From positions 1-64,000 of the forward strand of contig NZ_VJNO01000013.1 in NCBI RefSeq assembly GCF_007096885.1: 64,000 nt of DNA, read 5' to 3'. Below are positions 35,582-44,742 of this stretch, one piece after another. Under the pieces are notes generated by a model that worked only from the letters and a program-made list of their open reading frames with translations, made no database searches and was not told where the DNA came from. Position 1 is the stretch's first letter; every line of letters starts with the position of its first letter. Position numbers and translations under genes: made by a program. Origin of the DNA: Streptomyces sp. 130. GTDB lineage: Bacteria; Actinomycetota; Actinomycetes; Streptomycetales; Streptomycetaceae.

Positions 35582-36268
35582 ATGAACGAGCGCATGATCG
35601 CCGCGTGTGACGGGGCGTCGAAGGGTAATCCGGGACCGGCCGCCTGGGCGTATGTGGTGGCCGACGCCGAGGGCCGCCCCCAGCGGTGGGAGGCGGGGCC
35701 GCTCGGCACCGCCACCAACAACGTCGCCGAGCTCACCGCCCTCCAGGAGCTCCTGGAGTCCGTGGACCCCGCCGTGGCGCTCGAAGTCCGGATGGACTCG
35801 CAGTACGCGATGAACGCCGTCACCAAGTGGCTGCCCGGCTGGAAGCGCAACGGCTGGAAGACCTCGGGCGGCAAGCCCGTCGCCAACCGCGACCTGGTGA
35901 CCCGCATCGACGCACTCCTCACCGGGCGCGCCGTGACCTTCGTCTACGTACCCGCCCACCAGGTGGACGGCGACCCGCTCAACGCACTCGCCGACCAGGC
36001 CGCCAGCGAGGTCGCCGTCAGCCAGAGCCCGGCCGGCACCGCGCACGGCTCGGCCACCCCCGTACCGGCGCCCTCCCGCGCCACCGAGGGCCGCCGGACC
36101 GGCGCGACGGCGAAGAGGCCCGCGGCGCGGAAGCCGGGCGGCGGGGCCACCATCCGGGCCAAGTTCGCCGGCCGCTGCCACTGCGGACGGCCCTACGCGG
36201 CCAAGGACATGATCGCCAAGAACGACCACGGCTGGGGCCACCCGGAGTGCCGGACCGCCTCCGCCTGA
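35582..36268 (+). CDS. RNase HI family protein with C-terminal Cys/His extension
   Basis: The 228-residue protein starts with an RNase HI domain (~1-140) that would cut RNA in RNA-DNA hybrids. Catalytic acids are seen in CDGASKGNPGPAAWAY, in NNVAELTALQELLES (Glu) and in MDSQYAMNAV (Asp), with a final Asp in the ALADQAA region. A Pro/Ala-rich linker follows. The ~45-residue tail is AKFAGRCHCGRPYAAKD then HGWGHPECR, which looks like a small zinc-binding unit. Starts at 35570, 35582 and 35594 are all possible; I use 35582. Confidence 0.88.
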   Translation: MNERMIAACDGASKGNPGPAAWAYVVADAEGRPQRWEAGPLGTATNNVAELTALQELLESVDPAVALEVRMDSQYAMNAVTKWLPGWKRNGWKTSGGKPVANRDLVTRIDALLTGRAVTFVYVPAHQVDGDPLNALADQAASEVAVSQSPAGTAHGSATPVPAPSRATEGRRTGATAKRPAARKPGGGATIRAKFAGRCHCGRPYAAKDMIAKNDHGWGHPECRTASA

Positions 36269-36416
36269 GGGCGGCTGCGCCCGGACACGGCCCCGGCCCA
36301 CCAGGTCGGGTGATCCGCCCGCGCGGCGGGCGTGGCCGTGCCATGATGCGGGCTCCGGCGGCGCGCGGGGAGCGCCGCCGGGGGAGCGGTGGGGACACCG
36401 GGACGCTGGGGGGCGC

Positions 36417-37148
36417 ATGGAAACCACGACGACGGTGCTCGGCCGGCTGCGCGGGGCGCAGAAGACGGCCAAGGGGGTGTCGCTCTACTCGCGGTACGTG
36501 AACCGCCCGGCCGGCCGGGTCTTCGCCGCCGGTGCGTACCGCTTGGGCATGACGCCCAATCAGGTCACGCTGACGAGCGCGGTGTTCACCTTCACCGCGA
36601 TCGCCTGCGTGGCGCTCGTGCGCCCGGGGCCCTGGACGGCCGTCCTGGTGTACCTCGGTCTCGCCCTGGGCTTCGCCCTCGACTCGGCCGACGGGCAGCT
36701 CGCCCGGCTGACCGGGCGCGGCGGGCCCGACGGCGAATGGCTGGACCACGTGGTCGACTGCGCCAAGATGATCCTCGTCCACACCGCCGTACTGATCGCG
36801 TTCCACCGGTACTTCACCCTGCCGGGCGACGCCTGGCTGCTGCTGCCGCTCGGCTTCCTGTTCGTCGCCGTGCTGACCTTCTGCGCCGGGCTGCTGCGCG
36901 AACAGCTCGGCAAGGCGGCGGCGCACGGCGCGGACCGGGCGCCCGGCCTGGCCGCGCCGCCGTCCCGGCTGCGGGCCGTGGCGCTCCTGCCCGCCGACTA
37001 CGGGGTGTTCTGCCTGGTCTTCCTGCTGCTGGCCGACGAGACGGCGTTCCGGACCGGATACGCCGTACTCGCCGCCGTGCACACGCTGTTCCTCGTCCTG
37101 TTCCTGGGCAAGTGGTTCAGGGAGCTGAAAGCGCTCCGGGCGCACTGA
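36417..37148 (+). CDS. CDP-alcohol phosphatidyltransferase family membrane protein
   Basis: The 243-residue protein has several membrane helices and the CDP-alcohol phosphotransferase signature DSADGQLARLTGRGGPDGEWLDHVVD near residue 85, matching DG(x2)AR...G...D...D. Such enzymes join a phospho-alcohol from a CDP donor to an alcohol in the membrane. The acceptor is unknown. It lies at the left edge of the polysaccharide locus and overlaps tail-to-tail by 32 bases with a cytidylyltransferase gene, whose product could make the CDP donor. Confidence 0.88.
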   Translation: METTTTVLGRLRGAQKTAKGVSLYSRYVNRPAGRVFAAGAYRLGMTPNQVTLTSAVFTFTAIACVALVRPGPWTAVLVYLGLALGFALDSADGQLARLTGRGGPDGEWLDHVVDCAKMILVHTAVLIAFHRYFTLPGDAWLLLPLGFLFVAVLTFCAGLLREQLGKAAAHGADRAPGLAAPPSRLRAVALLPADYGVFCLVFLLLADETAFRTGYAVLAAVHTLFLVLFLGKWFRELKALRAH

Positions 37149-37563
37149 CGAGCGTGTCCAGCGCCCGGCGCAACTGGGTGCTGGAGGTGTGCACGGTGTA
37201 CGGGAAGTACACCACCTCCACGCCCACCGCCGCGAAGTCGCGTTCGAGCTTCCTGCCCTTGTCGGTGTCCCGCCAGTCGTCCCCCTTGAAGATGACGTCG
37301 AACCTGACCTGCTGCCAGGTCTCGACCTTCTCCGGCACGGTCTCCACGAAGGCGGCGTCCACGTACCGCACGCTCCGCACGATCTCCAGCCGTTCCGGGA
37401 GCGGGATCACCGGCCGGTGCCCCTTGGCGAGCGTCGCCATCTCGTCGGACACCACCCCCGCCACCAGGTAGTCGCACTGGCTGCGCGCATGACGAAGGAT
37501 ATTGAGATGCCCCACATGGAACAGGTCGTAGACCCCCGGCGCGTAACCGACCCTGTGCACCAT
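37117..37563 (-). CDS. cytidylyltransferase (TagD/glycerol-3-phosphate cytidylyltransferase-like)
   Basis: The 148-residue protein has the nucleotidyltransferase motif VYDLFHVGHLNILRHAR (HxGH) near residue 11. RVIPLPERLEIVRSVRYVDAAF-type sequence follows, then FKGDDWRDTDKGR where the RTxGISTT motif sits in classical members. HTSSTQLRRAL closes the active site. It would activate a phospho-alcohol with CTP. The substrate is uncertain because the third motif is atypical. It is divergent from the first glycosyltransferase gene and convergent with the CDP-alcohol transferase. Confidence 0.82.
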   Translation of the reverse strand: MVHRVGYAPGVYDLFHVGHLNILRHARSQCDYLVAGVVSDEMATLAKGHRPVIPLPERLEIVRSVRYVDAAFVETVPEKVETWQQVRFDVIFKGDDWRDTDKGRKLERDFAAVGVEVVYFPYTVHTSSTQLRRALDTLVSAPGALSAP

Positions 37564-37725
37564 CCGTTCTCTCCCCCCACGGTGAACGCGATGTCCGCGA
37601 TCCAACGACCTTACTGCGAAGACCACTTGCTCATCTCATGAACGGATAAGCTCGCTTTTGGGGCTGTTCCTCGGTGGACACAGTCGGTGGGACACAGGTG
37701 GCTCCGGGGGGAAGGCGATCGTCCG

Positions 37726-38988
37726 ATGGCAGACGAAGAGCACGGCAGACCGTTCGAGGGCCGCCGCCTGCTGGTGGTCTCCACGAATTACGCGCCGGAG
37801 CTGACCGGCATCGGCCCGTACGCCGCCCAGCTCGCCGAGCACTGGGCCGCGGCCGGCGCCGACACCCATGTGCTCACGGGCATGCCGCACTACCCGGCCT
37901 GGCGGACCGACGCCGCGTACCGGGGCGTCTGGCGCGCCGAGGAGCGGCGCGCGGGCGTCACCGTGCACCGCAGACGCCACTACGTGCCGTCCCGCCAGAG
38001 CGCGTTGCGCAGAGCAGCCTTCGAGGGCAGCGTCCTGGCGCACGGCCTCCTCGCACCGCCCGGCGTCCGGCCCGACGCGGTGGTCTCCCAGCTGCCCAGC
38101 CTCGCCGGCGGGGTCATCGGCGCCCGCCTCGCCCGGCGCCACCGGGTGCCGTACATCCCCGTCGTCCAGGACCTGATGGGCGCCGCCGCGGCCCAGAGCG
38201 GAATCCGCGGCGGGGGCAGGGCGGCGGCCCTCGCGTCGAGGGCCGAGCGGTTCGCGCTGCGCGCCGCAGCCCTCGTCGGCGTCATCCACGAGAGCTTCGT
38301 CCCCCGCGTCACCGCCTACGGGGTGGACCCCCGACGCATCCGCACCGTCCCCAACTGGAGCCATGTGCGCACCCCTTCGGCCGACCGCACCACGACCAGG
38401 GCCAGGCTCGGCTGGCGCGAGGGCACGCCCGTCGTCCTGCACTGCGGCAACATGGGCCTCAAACAGGGCCTGGAGGTCCTGGTCGACGCGGCCCGCCTCG
38501 CCCCGGAGATCCGGATCGTCCTGATGGGCGACGGCAACCAGCGCGAGGCCCTGCGCGCCCGGGCCGCCGGGCTGCCCAACCTCGACTTCCTGCCCCCGGC
38601 CGGCGCGGACGAGTTCACCGACATCCTGGCCGCCGCCGACGTCCTCGCCGTCACCCAGCGCGCCTCGGTGCTCGACATGAGCGTGCCCTCCAAACTCACC
38701 TCGTACTTCGTGGCGGGCCGCCCCGTCGTCGCCTCCGTGGCCGAGGAGGGCGGCACGGCCGACGAGGTGCGGCGCTCCGGGGCCGGGCTCCTCGTCGCAC
38801 CGGAGGACCCGGCCGCCGTGCTCGGAGCCGTCCGCAAACTGGTCGAGTCACCCGCCGAGGCCGACGCGCTCGGCGCCCACGGGCCGCGTTACGTGGCCCG
38901 CCACCTGGGCCGGGAAGCGGCGCTGGCCCGCTTCGACGCCCTGCTCACCGAGGTCCTGCGGGACGGCCGGGAAGGGCCACGCCGATGA
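37726..38988 (+). CDS. GT4-family glycosyltransferase (WcaI-like)
   Basis: The 420-residue protein has the GT-B fold of family 4. The N-terminal domain begins LLVVSTNYAPELTGIGPYAAQLAEHWAAAG, as in colanic acid WcaI-like enzymes. The donor domain starts near residue 235 (VVLHCGNMGLKQGLE) and carries MSVPSKLTSYFVAGRPVVASV, the nucleotide-sugar-binding stretch. It should add a sugar to a lipid-linked repeat at the cytoplasmic side of the membrane. The ATG at 37726 has a purine-rich site upstream. The stop overlaps the Wzz-like start, beginning a three-gene coupled set. Confidence 0.88.
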   Translation: MADEEHGRPFEGRRLLVVSTNYAPELTGIGPYAAQLAEHWAAAGADTHVLTGMPHYPAWRTDAAYRGVWRAEERRAGVTVHRRRHYVPSRQSALRRAAFEGSVLAHGLLAPPGVRPDAVVSQLPSLAGGVIGARLARRHRVPYIPVVQDLMGAAAAQSGIRGGGRAAALASRAERFALRAAALVGVIHESFVPRVTAYGVDPRRIRTVPNWSHVRTPSADRTTTRARLGWREGTPVVLHCGNMGLKQGLEVLVDAARLAPEIRIVLMGDGNQREALRARAAGLPNLDFLPPAGADEFTDILAAADVLAVTQRASVLDMSVPSKLTSYFVAGRPVVASVAEEGGTADEVRRSGAGLLVAPEDPAAVLGAVRKLVESPAEADALGAHGPRYVARHLGREAALARFDALLTEVLRDGREGPRR

Positions 38989-40712
38989 CCGAACCGATCC
39001 GTACCCTGGACGACCAGGACGAACCGGCGCTGCTGCGGGACCAGTTCCGCCAGCTCCTGCGCTACCGCGCCCTCCTCGTCACCGGTGTCCTCCTCGGACT
39101 CCTCGGCAGCGGCTGGCTCGCCGTGAGCGGGGACGACACCTACGCGGCCACCGGCGAGGTGTCCGTACGCTCCGCCACCTCCGATCCCTTCGCCGCCGGC
39201 GCCTCCGCCGACAAGGGCATCAACATCGGCTCCGAACGCCAGACCGCCGTCAGCGACGCCGTGGGCACCATCGCGGCCGGCACCCTCGCCAGACAGGGCG
39301 ACAGCGTCGAGGTCGGTGCCCTGCTCTCCGGGCTCCAGGTCACCAACCCGCCCAACACCCTCGTGCTCAAGTTCGCCTACACCGGCCGCACCCCGGAGCA
39401 GGCCAGGGCCAGGGCCGAAGCCCTCGCCGAGGCCTACCTGGAGATACGCCGGGAACGCACCGAGGACAGCATCGACAACATGATCGACGGCTATCGTGCC
39501 CAGCTCAAACCCCTCACCGAACAGCGCGACCGGCTCGCCGAGCAGGAGACCGGCACCGGGGGCGGCGACGTCACCAGCGCACGCGCCAACCTCATCGTCG
39601 CCATCTCGGGGCTCAACCAGAAGATCTCCGAACTCCGCGCACTGGACACCACACCCGGCTACCTCAACAAGAAGCCCGTCGCCCCGCAGCACCCCACCGG
39701 TGCGGGCCTCCCGCTCCTCCTCGGGCTCGGCGGCGTCGTCGGACTCGCCCTCGGGCTGCTGATGTCATGGGTGCGCCTCGTCTTCGACCCGGCCGTCCGC
39801 TCCACCAGGGAACTCGTCCGCTCCCTGGGCGCCCCGCTGCTCGGCACCCTGCCCAGGGAACGCGCGACCGCCGGCACCCTCCTCGCGATCGGCCACCCCG
39901 GCAGCCGGCTCGCCGAGGAATACCGCGCGGTCGCCTTCCGGCTCGCCTACGACCCCTCCTTCGCCGAGCGCCGCCGCCTCCTGGTCACCGCGCCCCGGGG
40001 CGACAACGACATGGCGCGGGCCGCCGCCGCCAACCTCGCCGCCGCTTTCGCCGAGATGGGCCGCGACGTCCTGCTGTTCGAGGCCGACCTGCGGACCCCG
40101 TCCCTGGCCGGCGACCTCGGCGCCGCCCACCCGGGCCGCGGCCCCCGCTGGGCGACGGGCAGCCAGGACCGGGGCTGGCCCGCCGACAGCCGGGCGAATG
40201 TCGACGTGCCGGGGTCGGGGGCCTTCACCCTGGTCGCGGGGCGCCGCACCGACAACGTGCCGCGCGCCCTGACCTCCGCCCCCGTCAGCCGCATCATCGC
40301 CGAGGGCGGCAGGCCCGGCGCGGTCGTCATCGTGCTCGCCCCGCCGGTCCTGTCGTACGCGGACGCGGTCGCGCTCGTCGACCGCGTCGAAGGCGTCGTC
40401 ATCGTCTGCCGGCCGCGCGAGGTGCACCGCAGCGACCTCGAACGCATCCGCGAGATCATCGGCGCGGCGGGCGGCTCGGTCCTCGGCACCCTGCTCCACC
40501 CCGGCCGCGGCCGGCTGGACCGGCGGGCCCGCCGCAAGGCCCCCCGGGACGGGCGGGGGCGGCGGCCGGCCGTGCGGGAACCCACCGCCCCGCGCGGCAG
40601 GTACGGCGATCCCGAGATGGCCGGCCGCACCGGTGACCCCGCCGAGACGCTCGGCCTGCGCACCGTGGACGACGGCCGCGGCGGCCGCAACAGCGCAGCC
40701 GGCCACCGATGA
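38985..40712 (+). CDS. Wzz-like chain-length/BY-kinase fusion with degenerate ATP site
   Basis: The 575-residue protein joins a Wzz-type polysaccharide co-polymerase part (two membrane segments near residues 29-47 and 240-265, with an extracellular region between) to a cytoplasmic BY-kinase-like domain from ~305. The place of Walker A reads VTAPRGDNDMARAAAANLA near residue 334, lacking the GK(S/T) of active enzymes. Walker A' is partly kept (EADLRTPSL), and Walker B reads VIVLAPPVL without its Asp. The C-terminal tail is Arg-rich and has no tyrosine cluster. It probably organises polymer length or export without kinase activity. Start and stop overlap both neighbours. Confidence 0.82.
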   Translation: MTEPIRTLDDQDEPALLRDQFRQLLRYRALLVTGVLLGLLGSGWLAVSGDDTYAATGEVSVRSATSDPFAAGASADKGINIGSERQTAVSDAVGTIAAGTLARQGDSVEVGALLSGLQVTNPPNTLVLKFAYTGRTPEQARARAEALAEAYLEIRRERTEDSIDNMIDGYRAQLKPLTEQRDRLAEQETGTGGGDVTSARANLIVAISGLNQKISELRALDTTPGYLNKKPVAPQHPTGAGLPLLLGLGGVVGLALGLLMSWVRLVFDPAVRSTRELVRSLGAPLLGTLPRERATAGTLLAIGHPGSRLAEEYRAVAFRLAYDPSFAERRRLLVTAPRGDNDMARAAAANLAAAFAEMGRDVLLFEADLRTPSLAGDLGAAHPGRGPRWATGSQDRGWPADSRANVDVPGSGAFTLVAGRRTDNVPRALTSAPVSRIIAEGGRPGAVVIVLAPPVLSYADAVALVDRVEGVVIVCRPREVHRSDLERIREIIGAAGGSVLGTLLHPGRGRLDRRARRKAPRDGRGRRPAVREPTAPRGRYGDPEMAGRTGDPAETLGLRTVDDGRGGRNSAAGHR

Positions 40713-41962
40713 GGGCCCGGACCGCGATCGTCTGCTCGGTCGCGGACCAGGGGGTGGCGGCCCTCACCAACATCCTGGTCCTGATGGCCGCCGCCCGGCT
40801 CTCGACCGTGCCCGGCTTCGCCCGCTTCTCCGCCGTCTACCTCGTCTTCACCGTCCTGCTCGGCGTCTCCGGCGCCTTCACGGGACAGCCGCTCGTGCTG
40901 CGCGGGCGCGGCGGCGCGGACCCCCGGGGCGCCTGCCGGTCCGCCGTCCGCTTCACCCTGCTCGCCGCGACCGCCCTCGGCGTCCCGCTCGCCGCCGTCT
41001 GCCTGCTGCTGCCCGGCTCCACGGCCCGGGCCCTGGCGGCGCTGGGCCTGGTGCTGCCGGTGGTGCTGGGGCAGGACATCGCCCGTTACGCCTTCGCCGC
41101 CCTGCACGCCCAGCAGCTGGCCCTGGCCGCCGACACCCTCCGCCTGGTCTGCGTCATCGGCGCCCTGGCCGCACAGCCGCACGGGGCCCCGGCCGCCCGG
41201 CTGGTCGCCGTCTGGGGGCTGTCCGCGCTGCCCGCGCTGCTGCTGTCGGCGGTCGCCCTGCACCGCAGGACCGCGGGGACCCCGGCGGCGCTGAGACCGA
41301 TGCTCGCCAAGGGCCACCTCGGGCGGAGGTTCGTCGTCGAGTTCGGCGTCGGCAACGCCACCTCCCAGCTCTCCGTGCTCGGCCTCGGCGCCGTCGGCAA
41401 CCCGCTCGTCGTCGGCGCCCTGCGCGGCGCGACCACGCTCTTCGGCCCGCTCAACGTGCTGTTCACCTCCGCCACCGGCTTCGGCCCCCCGCTCCTCGGC
41501 CGGCTCGCCACCGACCGGCTCCGGGTGCGCGCGACCGCCGCCCTGGCCGCCGTGCTGGCCCTGACGGCCGCCTCCTGGGCCACCGTCCTCGCCCTGCTGC
41601 CCGGCTCGGTGGGCCGCCACCTGCTCGGCGCGACCTGGCCCACGGCGGCGGCGCTCCTCCCGGCCACCGGCAGCCAGTACGCGGCGATGGCCGCCGGCAC
41701 CTGCGGACTGCTGGCACTCCGGCTCCTCGACCCGCGCACCACGCTCCCGATCCAGGTGGTGTTCTCGCTCGCCTCCGTGGCGTTCCTCGCGGGCGGTTAC
41801 GTCGTCGGGGGCGTCCCGGGCGCCGCCTGGGGGCTGTTCCTGGGCTCGCTCTGCAAGGCAGCCGCCACCTGGATCAGGGTGGCGCGGCTGCGTCGGTGTA
41901 CGCCGGCCCGCGACGAGGACGTCAGCGCCGACGCCCTGCCCGCCGCTCCCGGAACGTACTGA
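40709..41962 (+). CDS. polysaccharide flippase-like membrane protein (Wzx/MOP type)
   Basis: The 417-residue protein is a multi-helix membrane protein of about 12 segments. It shows paired helices and short Arg-rich loops (RPMLAKGHLGRRFVVEFGVGNATSQLSVLGLG in the middle), in the style of polysaccharide flippases. It would turn lipid-linked repeat units across the membrane. There is no strict motif, so the call rests on topology and place in the locus. Its ATG overlaps the Wzz-like stop, and its end overlaps the convergent polymerase-like gene by 41 bases. Confidence 0.72.
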   Translation: MRARTAIVCSVADQGVAALTNILVLMAAARLSTVPGFARFSAVYLVFTVLLGVSGAFTGQPLVLRGRGGADPRGACRSAVRFTLLAATALGVPLAAVCLLLPGSTARALAALGLVLPVVLGQDIARYAFAALHAQQLALAADTLRLVCVIGALAAQPHGAPAARLVAVWGLSALPALLLSAVALHRRTAGTPAALRPMLAKGHLGRRFVVEFGVGNATSQLSVLGLGAVGNPLVVGALRGATTLFGPLNVLFTSATGFGPPLLGRLATDRLRVRATAALAAVLALTAASWATVLALLPGSVGRHLLGATWPTAAALLPATGSQYAAMAAGTCGLLALRLLDPRTTLPIQVVFSLASVAFLAGGYVVGGVPGAAWGLFLGSLCKAAATWIRVARLRRCTPARDEDVSADALPAAPGTY

Positions 41963-43457
41963 TCGCGGCCAGACACAGAGCGGCGATCGCCAGCTTCCCC
42001 GCCGCCTGGAGAAGCGGCCCGCGCAGCAGGATGAAGGTGTAACCGGCGATCAGCGGCGCTGCGACGGCCAGCACGCTCCCGGGGCCCGGCCCCGCCCGGG
42101 TGACGGCCAGGGCGTAGCGGCGGTCGGTGCGGGCCGACGCGTAACCGATCAGCGCCATCGCGCCGATCATGCCGGTCGCCCCGAGATCGACCCAGAACTC
42201 CGTCCACAGCGGGGCCGACAGATTGGTCATCCGCAGCCCCATCCACTGCCCGACCCGGACGCCGGTGTCCTCCGGCTTCCCGCTCCACACCGCGCGCGGC
42301 ACGAAGAACAGTCCGGAGCCCGCCAGTTGACGGCCATAGGTGTGGCCCCGGGTGCCGACCCACGAGATGGTGTTGGCGAACATCACCATCTGGTCGTAGT
42401 CCTTGGTCACCAGCGGGTCGAAGACCGAGGCCGACTGCACGGTCCGCTGGCTCCCCTCCTCGTACCGGAACCTGTCCGCGTACGGGAACAGCACCAACGC
42501 CCCCACCACGCCCGCCGTCAGCACCGTCCGGTAGACCGCCGCACTGCTCGGGAAGGCGGCGAACACGAACGCCACCACCACGGTGAGGAACCAGTAACGG
42601 GCATTGGAGACAGGGTTGTTCACGAGCAGGTTCAGTGCCACCAGCGCCACCCACACCAGCACCGTCGACGGTCTGCGCCGGGCCCGGTACGAGGTCGCCA
42701 GGCGGCGGGTGTAGAAGAGGAGCGCCAGCAGTGCGGGGACCTGCCCGAATCCCTTGAGGAACGCCGAGCCCACATGGGACCCCTCCGCCGCCACCCCGCT
42801 CGCCGCGACCGTCTCGTTGATCTCCTGCCGGCTGGCGAAGAAGACCGCGGGCCCGCCCAGCTGCAGTACGTAGAACGCGCTCGCCGCGCACGCCAGCAGC
42901 ACCAGCAGCCGCAGCCGCAGCGGATGAGCCACGGCGGGCCCGCCGCCCGGGCCCCGGGCGGAGGGCGTCCGGCGGCGCGGCGGACGCCGGGACGCCAGCA
43001 GCGCCCCCAGATCGTAGGCGGCGCACCCCACCAGGACCATCGCGACGGCCGTGACCAGGTCCTGGCGCGGACCCACCATCGGCGTCGGCGTCTGCCCGAT
43101 CACCACCTGGGCGAACGGCGCCACACCCATCGCGATGTACACGAACATCCAGAAGACGCCCTGGAGCAGCCGCCGCCGGGTGGAGAGGATCATCGTGGCG
43201 AGCCGGGCCCCCGCGTAGCAGGTCAGCACCAGCTGGAGCCAGTACGCCGTGTCCCGGACCTCACTGCCGGGCTGGGCGGCGACCACGGCGGGCAGGAAGC
43301 AGACCAGGCCCAGGGTGAGCGGCACGGACAGCGCCCGCGACAGCATCGACCAGGCGATCGGCCGCTCCGGCGGCTCCGGAGGGCCACCGGGTCCCCCCGG
43401 CTCCGGCGCGCCCGCGACCGTGGGCTCGTCCGGCGCCGACGTGTGCACCGACGTCAT
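41922..43457 (-). CDS. polysaccharide polymerase-like membrane protein (Wzy type)
   Basis: The 511-residue protein has a Pro-rich cytoplasmic start (~35 residues) and then about 12 hydrophobic segments. A long loop is near residues 340-400, with FANTISWVGTRGHTYGRQLAGSGLFFVPRAVW. This arrangement is typical of O-antigen polymerase-like proteins, which join repeat units outside the membrane. Sequence motifs are weak, so the call rests on topology and neighbours. It is convergent with the flippase-like gene and divergent from the next glycosyltransferase gene. Confidence 0.72.
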   Translation of the reverse strand: MTSVHTSAPDEPTVAGAPEPGGPGGPPEPPERPIAWSMLSRALSVPLTLGLVCFLPAVVAAQPGSEVRDTAYWLQLVLTCYAGARLATMILSTRRRLLQGVFWMFVYIAMGVAPFAQVVIGQTPTPMVGPRQDLVTAVAMVLVGCAAYDLGALLASRRPPRRRTPSARGPGGGPAVAHPLRLRLLVLLACAASAFYVLQLGGPAVFFASRQEINETVAASGVAAEGSHVGSAFLKGFGQVPALLALLFYTRRLATSYRARRRPSTVLVWVALVALNLLVNNPVSNARYWFLTVVVAFVFAAFPSSAAVYRTVLTAGVVGALVLFPYADRFRYEEGSQRTVQSASVFDPLVTKDYDQMVMFANTISWVGTRGHTYGRQLAGSGLFFVPRAVWSGKPEDTGVRVGQWMGLRMTNLSAPLWTEFWVDLGATGMIGAMALIGYASARTDRRYALAVTRAGPGPGSVLAVAAPLIAGYTFILLRGPLLQAAGKLAIAALCLAAISTFRERRAGRRR

Positions 43458-43566
43458 GCGCCCCCCCCGGGATCAGCGAACTGCTGAACACTCTAACGAA
43501 TCAGCCCACTTGGGTGGTGCCGGTGATTACGCTGTGAACACGTGGCCACAGTCGAGGGGAACTCTG

Positions 43567-44730
43567 GTGAAAATCCTGCACGTTGTCACGCTCCACACCC
43601 CGGACCACGCCTTCGGCGGTCCGACACGAGTGGCGTTCAACCTCTCCAAGGTCCAGCGGGCGCACGGCGACGACGCACGCGTCATGGCCCTCGGTGACGG
43701 CTTCCCCGACGGCGACCTGCCCAGCCGAGCCGAGGGAGTTCCGGTCCACCTCTTCCAGGCCCGGCACATCCTCCCGATGTTCGAGGTCAGCGGCATCACC
43801 TCTGCCGCGCTGCTGAACACCGCCCGCCGCATGATGCGCGGCGCCGATCTCGTCCACGTCCATCTGATGCGGGACCTGGTGACCCTGCCCGTGGCGCTCC
43901 TCGCGCTCGCGACCCGCACACCCCTGGTCGTCCAGACCCACGGCATGATCGACCCCACCGAGAAGAAGGCCGCCCAGCTCACCGACCTCCTCGGGGTGCG
44001 CAGGGTGCTGCGTCAGGCGGATGCCGTCCTGTATCTGACCGAGATGGAGCGGCTCGATGTGAACGCCGTCGCCGCCCCCGTCCCGCTCACCCGCACGGTC
44101 CGGCTGGTCAACGGGGTCCGCCCGCAGGAGCGCAAGCCCGCCCGCGAGCCCGGCCGGCCGCCCACCGTGCTGTATCTGGCCCGGATCCAGGAGCGCAAGC
44201 GGCCCGAGGACTTCGTCGCCGCGATGCCGCACGTCCTGGCCCGCCACCCGGACGCCCGCTTCGTGCTGGCCGGCCCCGACACCGGCGCGCTGGCCGGCAC
44301 CCTCGCGCTCGCCCGGAGGCTCGGGGTCGCCGAATCCCTCGACCACGTCGGCCCGTTGGGGCATGACGAGGTGCTGGCCGCCGACCGCGAGGCCGATGTG
44401 TACGTGCTGCCCGCGATCGAGGAGCCGTTCCCCGTCTCGGTGCTGGAGGCGATGTCGGTCGGCACCCCCGTCGTGATCACGCGCACCTGCGGGCAGGCCC
44501 CCGATGTGGCCGGGGCGGGCTCGGGCCGGGTGATCGACAGCCGGGTGGGCGAGGACGCGGCCAACGCCCGCAAGGTCGCCGACGCGATCCTGGAGCTGCT
44601 TGAGCCGGAGGCCGCCGAGCGGGCGGGGAAGGCCGCCTGGGAGCTGGTGAACGAGCAGTTCACCATCGAGGCCGTCACCGCCACCCTCCGGCGGACCTAC
44701 GAAGACGTGGTCCGCCGGAGGCGAGGGTGA
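43567..44730 (+). CDS. GT4-family glycosyltransferase
   Basis: The 387-residue GT-B enzyme begins MKILHVVTLHTPDHAFGGPTRVAFNLSKVQ, a classical family-4 start. The donor domain starts with VLYLARIQERKRPEDFVAAMPHVL near residue 199. The EX7E-type motif is in PAIEEPFPVSVLEAMSVGTPVV near residue 281. It should transfer a sugar from a nucleotide donor to a growing glycolipid. The start is the GTG at 43567 with GAGGGGA upstream; the in-frame sequence before it is not coding. It ends 12 bases before a convergent GT2 gene. Confidence 0.88.
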   Translation: MKILHVVTLHTPDHAFGGPTRVAFNLSKVQRAHGDDARVMALGDGFPDGDLPSRAEGVPVHLFQARHILPMFEVSGITSAALLNTARRMMRGADLVHVHLMRDLVTLPVALLALATRTPLVVQTHGMIDPTEKKAAQLTDLLGVRRVLRQADAVLYLTEMERLDVNAVAAPVPLTRTVRLVNGVRPQERKPAREPGRPPTVLYLARIQERKRPEDFVAAMPHVLARHPDARFVLAGPDTGALAGTLALARRLGVAESLDHVGPLGHDEVLAADREADVYVLPAIEEPFPVSVLEAMSVGTPVVITRTCGQAPDVAGAGSGRVIDSRVGEDAANARKVADAILELLEPEAAERAGKAAWELVNEQFTIEAVTATLRRTYEDVVRRRRG

Positions 44731-44742
44731 GCGTCCTTCGCG

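Noticed and set aside
43249..43566. Longer start for the GT4 glycosyltransferase
   Set aside because: The extension overlaps the polymerase-like gene in antisense and has no family similarity. GTG 43567 has a good ribosome site.
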